A stretch of 42,007 bases of DNA from Gammaproteobacteria bacterium (GCA_016199745.1 JACQFZ010000055.1:1-42007), one strand, 5' to 3'; positions 8,283 to 15,857 are shown, counted from the stretch's first letter. Numbers and translations are program-made. The notes: a model not told the origin generated them from the sequence alone.

Positions 8283-10364
8283 TTACCTCTCGTATCGAAC
8301 TTCGAAGAAGACCCCGCGTGGGGGAAGTAAATAATCGTTTTGAAAACTGGTTGATCCGCCGCTAGGATCGCGCCCTTCGCTGTCAAAGACGTTAAAGATC
8401 GAGAGTGCAGTTGACCATGGCGATTTTCCTGATCGATATCGGACGGTGGCGTCCATGAACGCGTAATCCTCGACATTGGGTCGTGTGTCGCCAATGGCAC
8501 GATGACGATCGGCGAGCCATCGCATATTCGTTCCGAAGATCCAATTCGGCAGGAACGTCCAATCGAGCCGCAGATTCGCGCTACGATGCGGCGCAAAGCC
8601 GGCGTCTGTGTCGCTGTTGTCCATGAGATTGCGTTGGTATGCGTACCAGCCACTCAGTCGTACATCGTTTGCAATGTCCCAACGAAATTCCAGCTCGCCG
8701 CCGTTTCCTTCTTGACCTTCGCCATTTCCCTGCAACGTCGTGGCACTTGCATTCTTGGTAGCGAGAATTTTGTCCGTTAAGTGGTGATGAAACAGATTGA
8801 GCCCTGTGCGAAGTGTCGACGTAGGACGGTAATCGAATGCAATTTCATACGTCGTGATCTCTTCAGGATCAAGATCCGGGTTTCCTTTAGTGACTAGATT
8901 GTTCTGTGCATAAAGATCAAGAAGCGTCGGCGCACGGAAGGCTCGACCGACCAGGAACTTCGTGGTGACAGCTTCAGTAGTCGACCATACCACTGCTAAC
9001 CGCGGATTTGTGGCAGATCCAAAATCGCTATAGTGATCGAGGCGCAGACCGGAGGTTAACGTCCAATCCCTCGCTAGAGCCCATTCATCTTGGAGGTACA
9101 CGAAGTAGATACGGCGTTCCGACTTGCTTGGTGCAAATTTTTCCGATTCAGTTAGATCTACCACCTCTCCGATAGGAATCGGTGTTCCGTTAGCATCTAG
9201 TCGGTAATTACGGCGTTCACGTACGTCAGTGACTCGATGCAGTTCTGCGCCCGTCCCGAGCTGCAGGATGTGGCCGCTGAATCCTTCGTAGTTCGCGGTC
9301 GCCTCTGTATGTAGTCGGTTCTCCGAATAGCCGAATTCATCTAGCACGCCATCGGGAAAGCTACCTCCGAATGCTCCTGGTGGATATAAGAGATTGTCAT
9401 GGGTGTCATAGTTAAAGCCATACCAGCTAGCATTCCAGTGGGTGTTCCAATCGCTGTTCGACTTTGGCTGAGCGTACATCAGGTCAACGCTATTCATGTC
9501 CCAACTCTGCCAACCTTTGTCGTCGAGTGCCGCCGCTATTGAGGGAATCGCGACGTCTTGATTACGACGCCGTAGGCGTGTGCGCCACGGGCCTTGTTCT
9601 AAGTCCCAAACCAACTGATAGCCTTCGAACCAGCTTTGAGCGTGACTAGGTGCTAGCGATGCATCAGTGTGGAATTGTTGATCGAATATCGTTTGGCGAT
9701 CTTCTTCAAAGAAAGGTCGGAAACCGTCGGTTTTTCCATACTGCATGGAGAGCAGGCTTTTAGCGCCGTAAAGTTCACCCGGCTGGAGTAGCCGAACTTC
9801 GCGAGTGTCGAACGATCCGACGCGGCCGCGTAACTGCCCGTTTGAGACACTGCTGGGAGTTTTGGTAATGATGTTCACGGTTCCAGCAAATGCATCGGTG
9901 CCGTAAAGCGCTGATCCGGGTCCGCGGATCACTTCAATTCGTTCAATGTTTTGAATCGGTACTTCGCCGATAGTTGATCGCTGATTGCCTAACAGCACGT
10001 CGTTCTGTGGTATCCCGTCGAGCATGAGAAGCCAATCCGGATTGAAGCTCGAATCCGCTCGAATGCCGCGAAAAATGACGTGAGACCCCTGAATCTGTGG
10101 CCGGTAAAGCACGATAAGACCCGGCACAAGCGTGAGCGCTTCGCTCAAAGTGGTCGCGCCGACAGCGTCAAGTTCGTCAGCGGTAATCACCGTGGCTACC
10201 GCAGGTGCAAGATTGAGCGGTTGTTGGTGGCCGGTTGCGATTCCTATGGTTTCGGGCGAATGGTGTATTTGGGTAATATCTTCGGGCGTGTCGGCAAGAA
10301 CGTTCGCGACCGAAATGACGCTTGCAAAAGCTGCTGTTGGCAATAACTGTAGAAAATTCGGCAT
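8283..10364 (-). CDS. TonB-dependent outer-membrane receptor
   Basis: A 693-residue protein from the ATG at 10364, preferred over an upstream frame start because AGGGA lies 7 bases before it and a signal peptide (MPNFLQLLPTAAFA..ANVLAD) follows directly. The plug domain (about 35-150) has PAVATVITADELDAVGATTLSEAL, IEVIRGPGSALYGTDAFAGTVNIITK and the short ligand-loop sequence LLMLDGIPQND. The rest is a 22-strand barrel with RAFRAPTLLDLYAQNN, NPDLDPEEITTYE and a C-terminal Phe/Arg-type end. It resembles vitamin B12/siderophore-type receptors; the substrate is unknown. It heads a unit with CPBP copy 3 and probably the acyltransferase. Its plug is duplicated in the remnant at 6477-6614. Confidence 0.93.
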   Translation of the reverse strand: MPNFLQLLPTAAFASVISVANVLADTPEDITQIHHSPETIGIATGHQQPLNLAPAVATVITADELDAVGATTLSEALTLVPGLIVLYRPQIQGSHVIFRGIRADSSFNPDWLLMLDGIPQNDVLLGNQRSTIGEVPIQNIERIEVIRGPGSALYGTDAFAGTVNIITKTPSSVSNGQLRGRVGSFDTREVRLLQPGELYGAKSLLSMQYGKTDGFRPFFEEDRQTIFDQQFHTDASLAPSHAQSWFEGYQLVWDLEQGPWRTRLRRRNQDVAIPSIAAALDDKGWQSWDMNSVDLMYAQPKSNSDWNTHWNASWYGFNYDTHDNLLYPPGAFGGSFPDGVLDEFGYSENRLHTEATANYEGFSGHILQLGTGAELHRVTDVRERRNYRLDANGTPIPIGEVVDLTESEKFAPSKSERRIYFVYLQDEWALARDWTLTSGLRLDHYSDFGSATNPRLAVVWSTTEAVTTKFLVGRAFRAPTLLDLYAQNNLVTKGNPDLDPEEITTYEIAFDYRPTSTLRTGLNLFHHHLTDKILATKNASATTLQGNGEGQEGNGGELEFRWDIANDVRLSGWYAYQRNLMDNSDTDAGFAPHRSANLRLDWTFLPNWIFGTNMRWLADRHRAIGDTRPNVEDYAFMDATVRYRSGKSPWSTALSIFNVFDSEGRDPSGGSTSFQNDYLLPPRGVFFEVRYER

Positions 10365-10544
10365 AGGTGTGTCCCTGATCACCATTAACGCGTGTTGATC
10401 TACCTACCAATGAGATACGCAAGCGCTACATTGGGATCAACGTTATATACGGCTTGGTTATTGTTATGAGTCATTCGCGTCCGGCGATTTTTCTTGTGAG
10501 TTCCATTCACTTGTTATTGATTAGATCCGACTCGACCAGATCCA

Positions 10545-11342
10545 TCAACTTACTGGCGCTCCAATATCATATTTTTGATTGAGCTGTCGAGTGGCTTCGG
10601 CGACAGCGCGCGAAAGAGCAGAGATCGTCTCTTCCACTTGATGTTTTGGTTGCTGCGAAATATCGGAACGCAATGCATAGCATGCATTTTCAACAGCGAT
10701 CGCGCCCACCATGCCCGAGGAGGCACCGAGCTTGTGTGCGAGTTCTTCGATCGCATACGCGTTTCCTTCGCTTGCGGCTTTCTCAATCTGGCTCGTTAGG
10801 CTAGACGCTTGAGCAATAAATTTTCGTAGAAACGATTGTTGAAATTCGCCTTCTGGATCATTGTGCGCAAGATCGGCGAGACGGGCTTCATCCAGGACGC
10901 CAGCTGTCGAAGCAGGGCGATCCTCTAGCGATGCCAAACGTTGCTGGCCCGCAGCGACTTTTTCGATAGCATTAATCAGCTCTTCGTGGGTCACCGGTTT
11001 AGTTAGCACTGCATCGATGCCGCAACCACGGCAGTCGGTGTGCGTTTCGGGGGTTGTATTGGCGGTTAGTACGATAATGGGAATGAGTTGGTGATGAACA
11101 GTGCGGTGCTGCCTGACGATTTCTACGACCCCCGGTCCCGGCATGCGAATGTCCAATACCGCTAGATTGTATGTGCCTTTCGCTAGCTCGGTGAGTGCGT
11201 CGTGTCCATTGTCAACGGCATGCGACGTATGTTCTGCATCTGCCAATATGCGGACGATAAGTTCGCGAATTAGCTCGTCGTCGTCCGCTACTAGCACTCG
11301 TAATTTTTGCGCTGATCGACCGTTGGTGTGATTCAAGGCCAC
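10545..11342 (-). CDS. Receiver-HPt phosphorelay protein
   Basis: Reading from GTG at 11342 (AAAGGGAG just upstream; TTG at 11336 is also possible) gives about 265 residues; the frame is open further back to TTG 11423 but without domain content. The receiver has VLVADDDE, phospho-acceptor Asp in VLDIRMPG and Lys in TKPVTHEE. A linker leads to a C-terminal HPt four-helix domain with phospho-His in ELAHKLGASSGMVGA. REC plus HPt without a kinase or output domain is the middle of a phosphorelay, so it could carry phosphate from the kinase at 1069-2643 to another receiver such as the ANTAR protein. It lies upstream of the TonB receptor on the same strand, about 180 bases away. Confidence 0.88.
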   Translation of the reverse strand: MALNHTNGRSAQKLRVLVADDDELIRELIVRILADAEHTSHAVDNGHDALTELAKGTYNLAVLDIRMPGPGVVEIVRQHRTVHHQLIPIIVLTANTTPETHTDCRGCGIDAVLTKPVTHEELINAIEKVAAGQQRLASLEDRPASTAGVLDEARLADLAHNDPEGEFQQSFLRKFIAQASSLTSQIEKAASEGNAYAIEELAHKLGASSGMVGAIAVENACYALRSDISQQPKHQVEETISALSRAVAEATRQLNQKYDIGAPVS

Positions 11343-11726
11343 GACTCCCTTTCTTGTTAGAACAAACAAGTGCGCGAAAAAAACATTCGTCGCTAATCTA
11401 TTCAAGAAGCCCACGCGTGGCAATTGACTCTTCGCACAAGATTTCTATAATGACGCTCGTTCTGTGCCTCTTTGTTTTCTAAACAGCACAGATAGGCGAC
11501 AGAACCGCCTGCATACGACGCATTCAACGTCGAGCATCGACCCAAGGTCGTTGTTGAGTCTCCGGGAATTCTTAGGGATTGCTCGGGACTGCAGGTGGAG
11601 ATTCGCTCTCTCCTCGTCCCCGTACATCCCCAATTCTCGGAACACACTCCTTAGCGGCGACGTTATTGTCGTCTCCATGTCCGGCTGTGCTTTTTAGCGG
11701 CTCATAAGCCAAAGGAGCGTCAGACA
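11343..11726. other. Divergent intergenic region upstream of csrA
   Basis: Nearly 400 bases between the divergent receiver-HPt and csrA genes. Short frames exist on both strands (for example a 77-codon minus-strand frame starting at 11678), but none has a ribosome site or recognisable sequence. It probably holds both promoters. Confidence 0.35.
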
Positions 11727-11990
11727 GTGCTTATTCTCACGCGCAGAATAAATGAAGCGATCAACATCGGTGATGACATTCAGATAACAGTGCTTGAGGT
11801 GAGGGCGAATCAAGTGCGGTTGGACATCAGCGCGCCGAAAGAGGTTCCAGTTCACCGCGAGGAAATCTTCGAGCGCATCAAAAAAGAGAAGGAAGCCGGC
11901 GTATCTCCTCGATTGCGTCGTGGTTCGTGCGGAGATACGGCTAGCGGACAACAAGTGACCCAATCGAAATTACAGTTGACGCGGCGTTAA
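11727..11990 (+). CDS. csrA: Carbon storage regulator CsrA (long C-terminal tail)
   Basis: An 87-residue CsrA/RsmA post-transcriptional regulator. It starts with GTG; AAAGGAG lies 9 bases upstream. The core (1-55) matches the family throughout: [41 protein letters not shown]. The RNA-contact residues L4 and R44 are both present, so it should bind GGA motifs in mRNA leaders as a dimer. The usual length is about 60-65; here an extra 25-residue basic tail ([15 protein letters not shown]..) follows. As the first gene of the CsrA/XRE cluster it may be an accessory paralogue rather than the housekeeping csrA, which normally sits near alaS. Confidence 0.93.
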   Translation: MLILTRRINEAINIGDDIQITVLEVRANQVRLDISAPKEVPVHREEIFERIKKEKEAGVSPRLRRGSCGDTASGQQVTQSKLQLTRR

Positions 11991-11992
11991 AG

Positions 11993-12025
11993 AAACGACG
12001 TCACGCAATGGACCGTCGTCGTGTT
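11993..12025 (+). terminator. Possible terminator after csrA
   Basis: Six bases after the csrA region, AAACGACG (11993-12000) can pair with CGTCGTGTTT (12016-12025), with one bulge; TATT follows. The stem is imperfect and the U-run short, so termination is only a possibility. Confidence 0.3.
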
Positions 12026-12072
12026 TATTCGGCGCGATATTTCGAGGACGCTACGTTGCGATATTAGTAGAG

Positions 12073-12176
12073 CTTGATTCGGTCGTGTGCTGCACGGCGT
12101 ATGCCGTAAGCGACTTAAGGGAGTAGCTCAGACCGTTAAAAACAAGAAGATCACGGCAGCGCACGACCGAATCAAG
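12073..12176 (+). repeat. 21-bp inverted repeat enclosing a small hairpin (candidate structured RNA)
   Basis: The arm 12073-12093 (CTTGATTCGGTCGTGTGCTG plus C) is the reverse complement of 12156-12176 except at one position, which would form a G-U pair in RNA. Between the arms a perfect hairpin, ACGGC-GTAT-GCCGT, occupies 12094-12107, and a GGGAG lies at 12119-12123. The whole would fold into a 104-base structure. It stands between csrA and an XRE gene. It may be a small RNA, a leader element or a mobile-element end; sequence alone does not decide. Confidence 0.6.
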
Positions 12177-12217
12177 AGCAAAAAATGGCGTAAGACACAA
12201 TTAGAGGGGCCCATCAA

Positions 12218-12574
12218 ATGTCGCCAATGAAATCGTCGTCAGCGGAGGGAAGTATGGTGGTGAATAGAAACACGACGAGGCGAAGCGATCGAAGCGAACG
12301 CAACGCCAAGAACCATCCGCTACGGCGCCAACTCGCCGATCGGCTGCGGCTACTACGCAAAGTCCGTAAGTGGTCGCAAGGGCAGGTCGCAGACGCGAGC
12401 GGATTGCATCGAACCTACATCAGCCTGGTAGAACGTGGGCGATGCAATATTAGCCTAGACAATCTTGAGCGGCTCGCCGATGCGTTCGGTATTGGAGCCG
12501 CGGACTTGATAGGTCCTGACGACTCCACGTCGTCGGCGGATGGCACAGCGCCGTGCCTCCTGTATGGACGATGA
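12218..12574 (+). CDS. XRE-family transcriptional regulator
   Basis: A 118-residue DNA-binding protein. A basic N-terminal stretch (about 1-40) leads to a Cro/C1-type helix-turn-helix (about 42-100): RQLADRLRLLRKVRKWSQGQVADASGLHRTYISLVERG, then NISLDNLERLADAFGI. The recognition segment SGLHRTYISLVERG is repeated almost exactly in the protein at 13746 and in the decayed copy at 12973-13193. The start could also be a later ATG (12227 or 12254). The tandem CsrA gene follows 54 bases on and may be co-transcribed. XRE regulators of this kind often control the element that carries them. Confidence 0.88.
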   Translation: MSPMKSSSAEGSMVVNRNTTRRSDRSERNAKNHPLRRQLADRLRLLRKVRKWSQGQVADASGLHRTYISLVERGRCNISLDNLERLADAFGIGAADLIGPDDSTSSADGTAPCLLYGR

Positions 12575-12628
12575 GAGCGATCACCCGGCGATCCATCTCT
12601 GAAAATTCAAAAGGAAGGAATGACCACG

Positions 12629-12961
12629 ATGCTCATTTATACGAGGCGTGCCGGCCAAATTCTAACCATTGGCAACCACCTTGTCATTACGGTGCTTACC
12701 GTTGAAAGCGATCACGTGCGTATGTGCATCGATCTAGACAATACCTTCCAATTCATTTTTTCTAGCCGTGTGGGTCAGACCTTGAACATTGATGGCGACA
12801 TATCGGTCACAGTGCTAGTGAGTAAGGACGGTCACACTCGCCTTGGCGTCGATGTCGCCATAAATACACCGGTTTACCAGGAAGAGATTCAAAAGCTTAT
12901 TTCATGGAATGAAACCCGTCTGAATCTTAGTGACGACAACGCTGACCGGCTTTTTAATTGA
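12629..12961 (+). CDS. Tandem (single-chain) CsrA-like protein
   Basis: A 110-residue protein made of two CsrA-like halves. The ATG at 12629 is preferred over 12620: it gives the canonical beginning MLIYTRRAG and a 9-base spacing from AAGGAAGGA. Half one (1-40) covers strands 1-4 (MLIYTRRAGQILTIGNHLVITVL..DHVRMCI) and then runs directly into half two (about 41-92: FIFSSRVGQTLNIDGDISVTVL..HTRLGVDVAINTPVYQEEIQKLI). Key RNA-contact residues differ. L4 is Tyr in half one and Phe in half two, and the R44 equivalent is Gln (PVYQEEI versus PVHREEI). Half one lacks its own HREEI segment. It may be an altered-specificity RNA binder or a CsrA antagonist. Confidence 0.85.
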   Translation: MLIYTRRAGQILTIGNHLVITVLTVESDHVRMCIDLDNTFQFIFSSRVGQTLNIDGDISVTVLVSKDGHTRLGVDVAINTPVYQEEIQKLISWNETRLNLSDDNADRLFN

Positions 12962-12972
12962 GCAATAGCAGA

Positions 12973-13193
12973 TGACGGTATTGATCGATCACCCTCAGCG
13001 TCGTCGAGCTAGAAAACAAAGTCACCACCGCGAAAAAGAGCGGACTGCATCGTGCTTACATTAGTTTGGTGGAGTGGGCATCCCGCCGGGCCATAGAGCG
13101 CATGGTAAGCGAATACGTAGGTGAACTATTTTCCGTATCCCGACCAGCCGTCATTGGATTCAGAGAACGACGGGAAGGCACCTTCGTTCATTA
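12973..13193 (+). pseudogene. Decayed XRE-regulator copy
   Basis: An open piece ending at TAG 13191-13193 encodes AKKSGLHRAYISLVEWASRRA, matching the recognition helix of the neighbouring XRE proteins (ASGLHRTYISLVERG). In another frame just upstream, the ATG at 12973 begins MTVLIDHPQRR, echoing the NHPLRRQL of the gene at 12218, but this frame closes soon after. The middle of the domain is missing and the frame is broken, so it is a remnant of a third copy. Confidence 0.75.
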
Positions 13194-13275
13194 GAAGCCA
13201 CTAGCAAAATAGTAGGGTAACCAGGCAAAATGGCCTGTCACAATAACGACAAAAGGGATTTGTGCAGATCTTACG

Positions 13276-13687
13276 ATGGACGATATCGCCGCCGTACTGC
13301 GCATCATCGTCAAGCACAAAGGCAAGCTGTTGGCGATAGGTTTGCTTTTAAGTCTTTGGCTCTTCGCTTATCCGCGAGCACACCTAGATTCAGTCGAAGT
13401 CAGCCCAGATCGGACTTATCGACTGGAGTTCTACCGGCCGGGTCTGCTTCAGCATTTCCTAAATCGCGAAAAGAGCAGCCCAGGCTTCGTGCGGTTATAT
13501 CGGAACTTCGACAACGAATATTTCGGTGAGAGTGACGTATTCGATTGCTTCGGGGCTACCTGTGACATAATTTTGGCACATGGCGATTGACGGTGAAGTC
13601 GGTATTGGGGCTCATTATACGTTTAAGCACGTGCCGCCTATTGGACCCGGTGACGTCGTCCTGGCAATCCCACAACCGACACCATAA
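13276..13687 (+). pseudogene. Membrane-anchored small protein of unknown function, probably frameshifted
   Basis: From ATG 13276 a 104-residue frame runs to 13590. It has an N-terminal hydrophobic anchor (about 19-32, KLLAIGLLLSLWLFAYP) and an outer part including VEVSPDRTYRLEFYRPGLLQHFL and SSPGFVRLYRNFDNEYFGES. The last residues (DCFGATCDIILAHGD) look unrelated to the rest. In the next frame, 13579-13687 reads AIDGEVGIGAHYTFKHVPPI and ends PQPTP before TAA, a more natural C-terminus. I infer a frameshift near 13560-13580, but the short 104-residue form could be the real product. No family name is assigned. Confidence 0.55.
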
Positions 13688-13745
13688 CAGCAGGTAGATG
13701 CCACTATGTTCCAGGTCTACTCGCCCAATTGAGTGATGCGAACCG

Positions 13746-14222
13746 ATGTCAAAAACTACTACACTGCAAGACACCATTACCCTCGAACAAGCCGCACAAC
13801 GCTATGGTTTCCCCGTGCACTACTTACGAGGCCAGGCAAAGAAGGGCACTCTTTCTGCTCGGCAACAGTGGTTGACGACGCCACAAGCCATTGAGGCGCT
13901 TATTGCCAGTAATGCGCGGCGCCTCAATGGAAAAAACAAGAAAAAGAATAATGCGCGCCACCAATTAGCGAGCAAATTGCGGATACTACGAAGTGCGCGT
14001 GGTTGGGCGCAGGAAGATCTTTCTCAGGCCAGCGGATTACATCGAACGTATGTCAGTTTGGTCGAGCGCGCCGGCTGCAATGTCAGTTTAGACAACATCG
14101 AGCGCCTTGCCGATGCCTTAGCGGTCAGTCCGTCTGATCTGCTCAGTATCGATGGGAGCACAAACGGGCCTTCGGTATCGACGGCGACAAAACCCAAGGT
14201 TAACAAAACACGTAAGCGTTAG
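13746..14222 (+). CDS. Two-domain regulator: helix-turn-helix/excisionase-like plus XRE domain
   Basis: A 158-residue protein. Residues about 10-58 (TITLEQAAQRYGFPVHYLRGQAKKG..TTPQAIEALI) resemble a MerR/excisionase-type winged helix. A Lys/Asn-rich linker follows, then an XRE domain at about 72-132 with LRILRSARGWAQEDLSQASGLHRTYVSLVERAGCNVSLDNIERLADAL. The XRE part is a close paralogue of the gene at 12218. The tail is basic (KPKVNKTRKR). The ATG lies in a poor ribosome-site context (GCGAACCGATG). It is probably a DNA-binding controller of the local cluster. Confidence 0.82.
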   Translation: MSKTTTLQDTITLEQAAQRYGFPVHYLRGQAKKGTLSARQQWLTTPQAIEALIASNARRLNGKNKKKNNARHQLASKLRILRSARGWAQEDLSQASGLHRTYVSLVERAGCNVSLDNIERLADALAVSPSDLLSIDGSTNGPSVSTATKPKVNKTRKR

Positions 14223-14380
14223 CGGTCGCGCTGTTGAGGCGAGCTCAGCTTAGGTAGTACCGCATTGTTTTATACGACCGTTTTTTGGATTCCTAAAAAA
14301 TAATTGAACAGGAGAACACTGCGTGGGACCGACTATTAGTCGCCGCACTTAAAAAAGCCACCTCAATCCTCGCCAAGAAA

Positions 14381-14974
14381 TTGGCAAAAAATGAACTGAA
14401 GGAGGTTGGACGCGGGATTAATGAGGCACATGGAAAGAGTCCGCTCGTGCTCTCATACATCGAAGAGGATATTAAGGAACTACAGAAGGAGGTTGTTGAC
14501 TATCACGCATCATTTATCATCGCTCAAGCGGCAGCAGGTCTTAAGATCGACGAATTCACTTACCATACAATTTGCGTTAAGACTTTCTCCGCAAACGAGC
14601 AGCAGGATATTGCCAAGCTAATCGAAGCCATAAGCAAGATCGGCGATACCACGAAAGAGCTTGAGGATAAGGCCATGAAACGCCTACAAGTGGAAATGGA
14701 TGAGCTTAACCGCCGCTTCAAACACTTCAACCACCCGATGGGACTTAGGAACAATCCGGCGCTAACGAAACACATCCTGTTTCAGATAAGCCAACAGGCA
14801 TATCGATATCAGTTGAGTAAGGTAAAAACGGAAATACACGGCGATAAATTGCAGCAGGGTTGTACAGACTTAATTGCCATGCTCCGAGATATCAGCAAAA
14901 AAATGCGCACTGAGAAACCGATGGTACTCTTTGCTAGTAACTGCCGCGCTTTTGCACATAAAAACGGATTGTAA
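14381..14974 (+). CDS. Helical cytoplasmic protein of unknown function
   Basis: A 197-residue, charged, mostly helical protein with no signal peptide and heptad-like stretches (about 20-45 and 80-115); no family is recognised. The first available start is TTG 14381, but the same frame is open back past an AGGAG at 14310-14314. Bases 14321 onward would read GCG-TGG-GAC-CGA-CTA, then VAALKKATSILAKK, which looks like a genuine N-terminus whose ATG became GCG. The gene ends 2 bases before the start of the secreted Sel1/TPR-like gene, so the two form an operon. Confidence 0.6.
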   Translation: MAKNELKEVGRGINEAHGKSPLVLSYIEEDIKELQKEVVDYHASFIIAQAAAGLKIDEFTYHTICVKTFSANEQQDIAKLIEAISKIGDTTKELEDKAMKRLQVEMDELNRRFKHFNHPMGLRNNPALTKHILFQISQQAYRYQLSKVKTEIHGDKLQQGCTDLIAMLRDISKKMRTEKPMVLFASNCRAFAHKNGL

Positions 14975-14976
14975 TC

Positions 14977-15816
14977 ATGCGCAACATACTGATGTGGGCA
15001 ACTACCTTGATATGTGCGACCGGTCTTACTGTCATTGCCCCGGCGGACGCCGCCGAATCCAGCACAACACAAGATGGCCGCTGGATACTCTGCCGCACGG
15101 TGCCGGCCAAGTCAGCAATGCCGCACCACGTAGGTCGAGAATATAAAAAGTTCCATGGGGAATGGTCGCGCCAGTTAGACGCCTGTCAGGCGTTGCAAAA
15201 GGAAGACTTTAAAGACCCGGACCTACATTTCTATATGGGGCGCTTGCTGAATAAGCTCAACAAAGTTGACGAAGCTATCGAGCAATTCCAACTCGCGCGG
15301 GCGAAGGGAAGCACCAAAGGAATTACGGCCTTAGCATTCCTAATGTGGTCGAATGAGATACCCACCAAGAAGATCGGCGTGAGTCAGCGCGCGCTCTATG
15401 AAGAAGCAGCGCAGCGTGGTGATCCGGTAGCACAGATAAAGCTTGCTGACTTGCTGATGAGTAACATCATGGGGATGAAAAACGATCCGGACGATTCACC
15501 GTATCCTCTCGCAGAGAGTCAAAAGCAGAAGTATCAGCAGCAAATCATTAAGTTGTTACAGCAAGCGTCGGCGCAAGGTAATGTTATCGCTGACTACGAA
15601 CTCGGTTACCAATATAGCCTTCTCCAAATTGAACACCCGAAGGACGATGCCATTAAAAAACTTGCCGAACACCATCTGGACAAAGCGGCTAAAGGCGGCG
15701 TGCGCGATGCCACAATAGAACTGCGAAGGTTATACCATCGCGATATCGCGCAATACGGCGATCCGGAAAAAATGCCCTACCAAACGACATTCATCGATGC
15801 GCTATCTCGACCCTAA
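14977..15816 (+). CDS. Secreted Sel1/TPR-like repeat protein
   Basis: A 279-residue protein with a signal peptide (about 1-25, cleavage after PADA-A). Helical repeats follow: DPDLHFYMGRLLNKLNKVDEAIEQFQLARAKG at about 80-111, ALYEEAAQRGDPVAQIKLADLL at about 140-161 and LLQQASAQGNVIADYELGYQYS at about 190-211, the pattern of TPR/Sel1 units. Such proteins act as periplasmic scaffolds. Two cysteines lie in the first mature part. It starts 2 bases after the previous stop and is followed by a strong terminator, so it closes the operon. Partner and role are unknown. Confidence 0.75.
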   Translation: MRNILMWATTLICATGLTVIAPADAAESSTTQDGRWILCRTVPAKSAMPHHVGREYKKFHGEWSRQLDACQALQKEDFKDPDLHFYMGRLLNKLNKVDEAIEQFQLARAKGSTKGITALAFLMWSNEIPTKKIGVSQRALYEEAAQRGDPVAQIKLADLLMSNIMGMKNDPDDSPYPLAESQKQKYQQQIIKLLQQASAQGNVIADYELGYQYSLLQIEHPKDDAIKKLAEHHLDKAAKGGVRDATIELRRLYHRDIAQYGDPEKMPYQTTFIDALSRP

Positions 15817-15826
15817 CTAAACAAAC

Positions 15827-15857
15827 AAAAAGGGCGCCTACCTGGGGCGCCTTTTTT
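15827..15857 (+). terminator. Rho-independent terminator
   Basis: A-run, then GGGCGCC, a TACCT loop, GGGGCGCC and six T. The GC stem (GGCGCC with GGCGCC) is flanked by A-U pairs. It lies 11 bases after the Sel1/TPR-like gene and closes the CsrA/XRE side of the window. Confidence 0.9.

Noticed and set aside
11402-11697. Short frames on both strands upstream of csrA
   Set aside because: No ribosome sites, no domain, mutually overlapping; more likely promoter DNA.
12117-12176. tRNA-like string (GGGAGTAGCTCAG and a CCGAATCAAG similar to a T-loop)
   Set aside because: The arms do not form a cloverleaf and there is no anticodon arm at the right spacing. The second string is part of the 21-bp inverted repeat.
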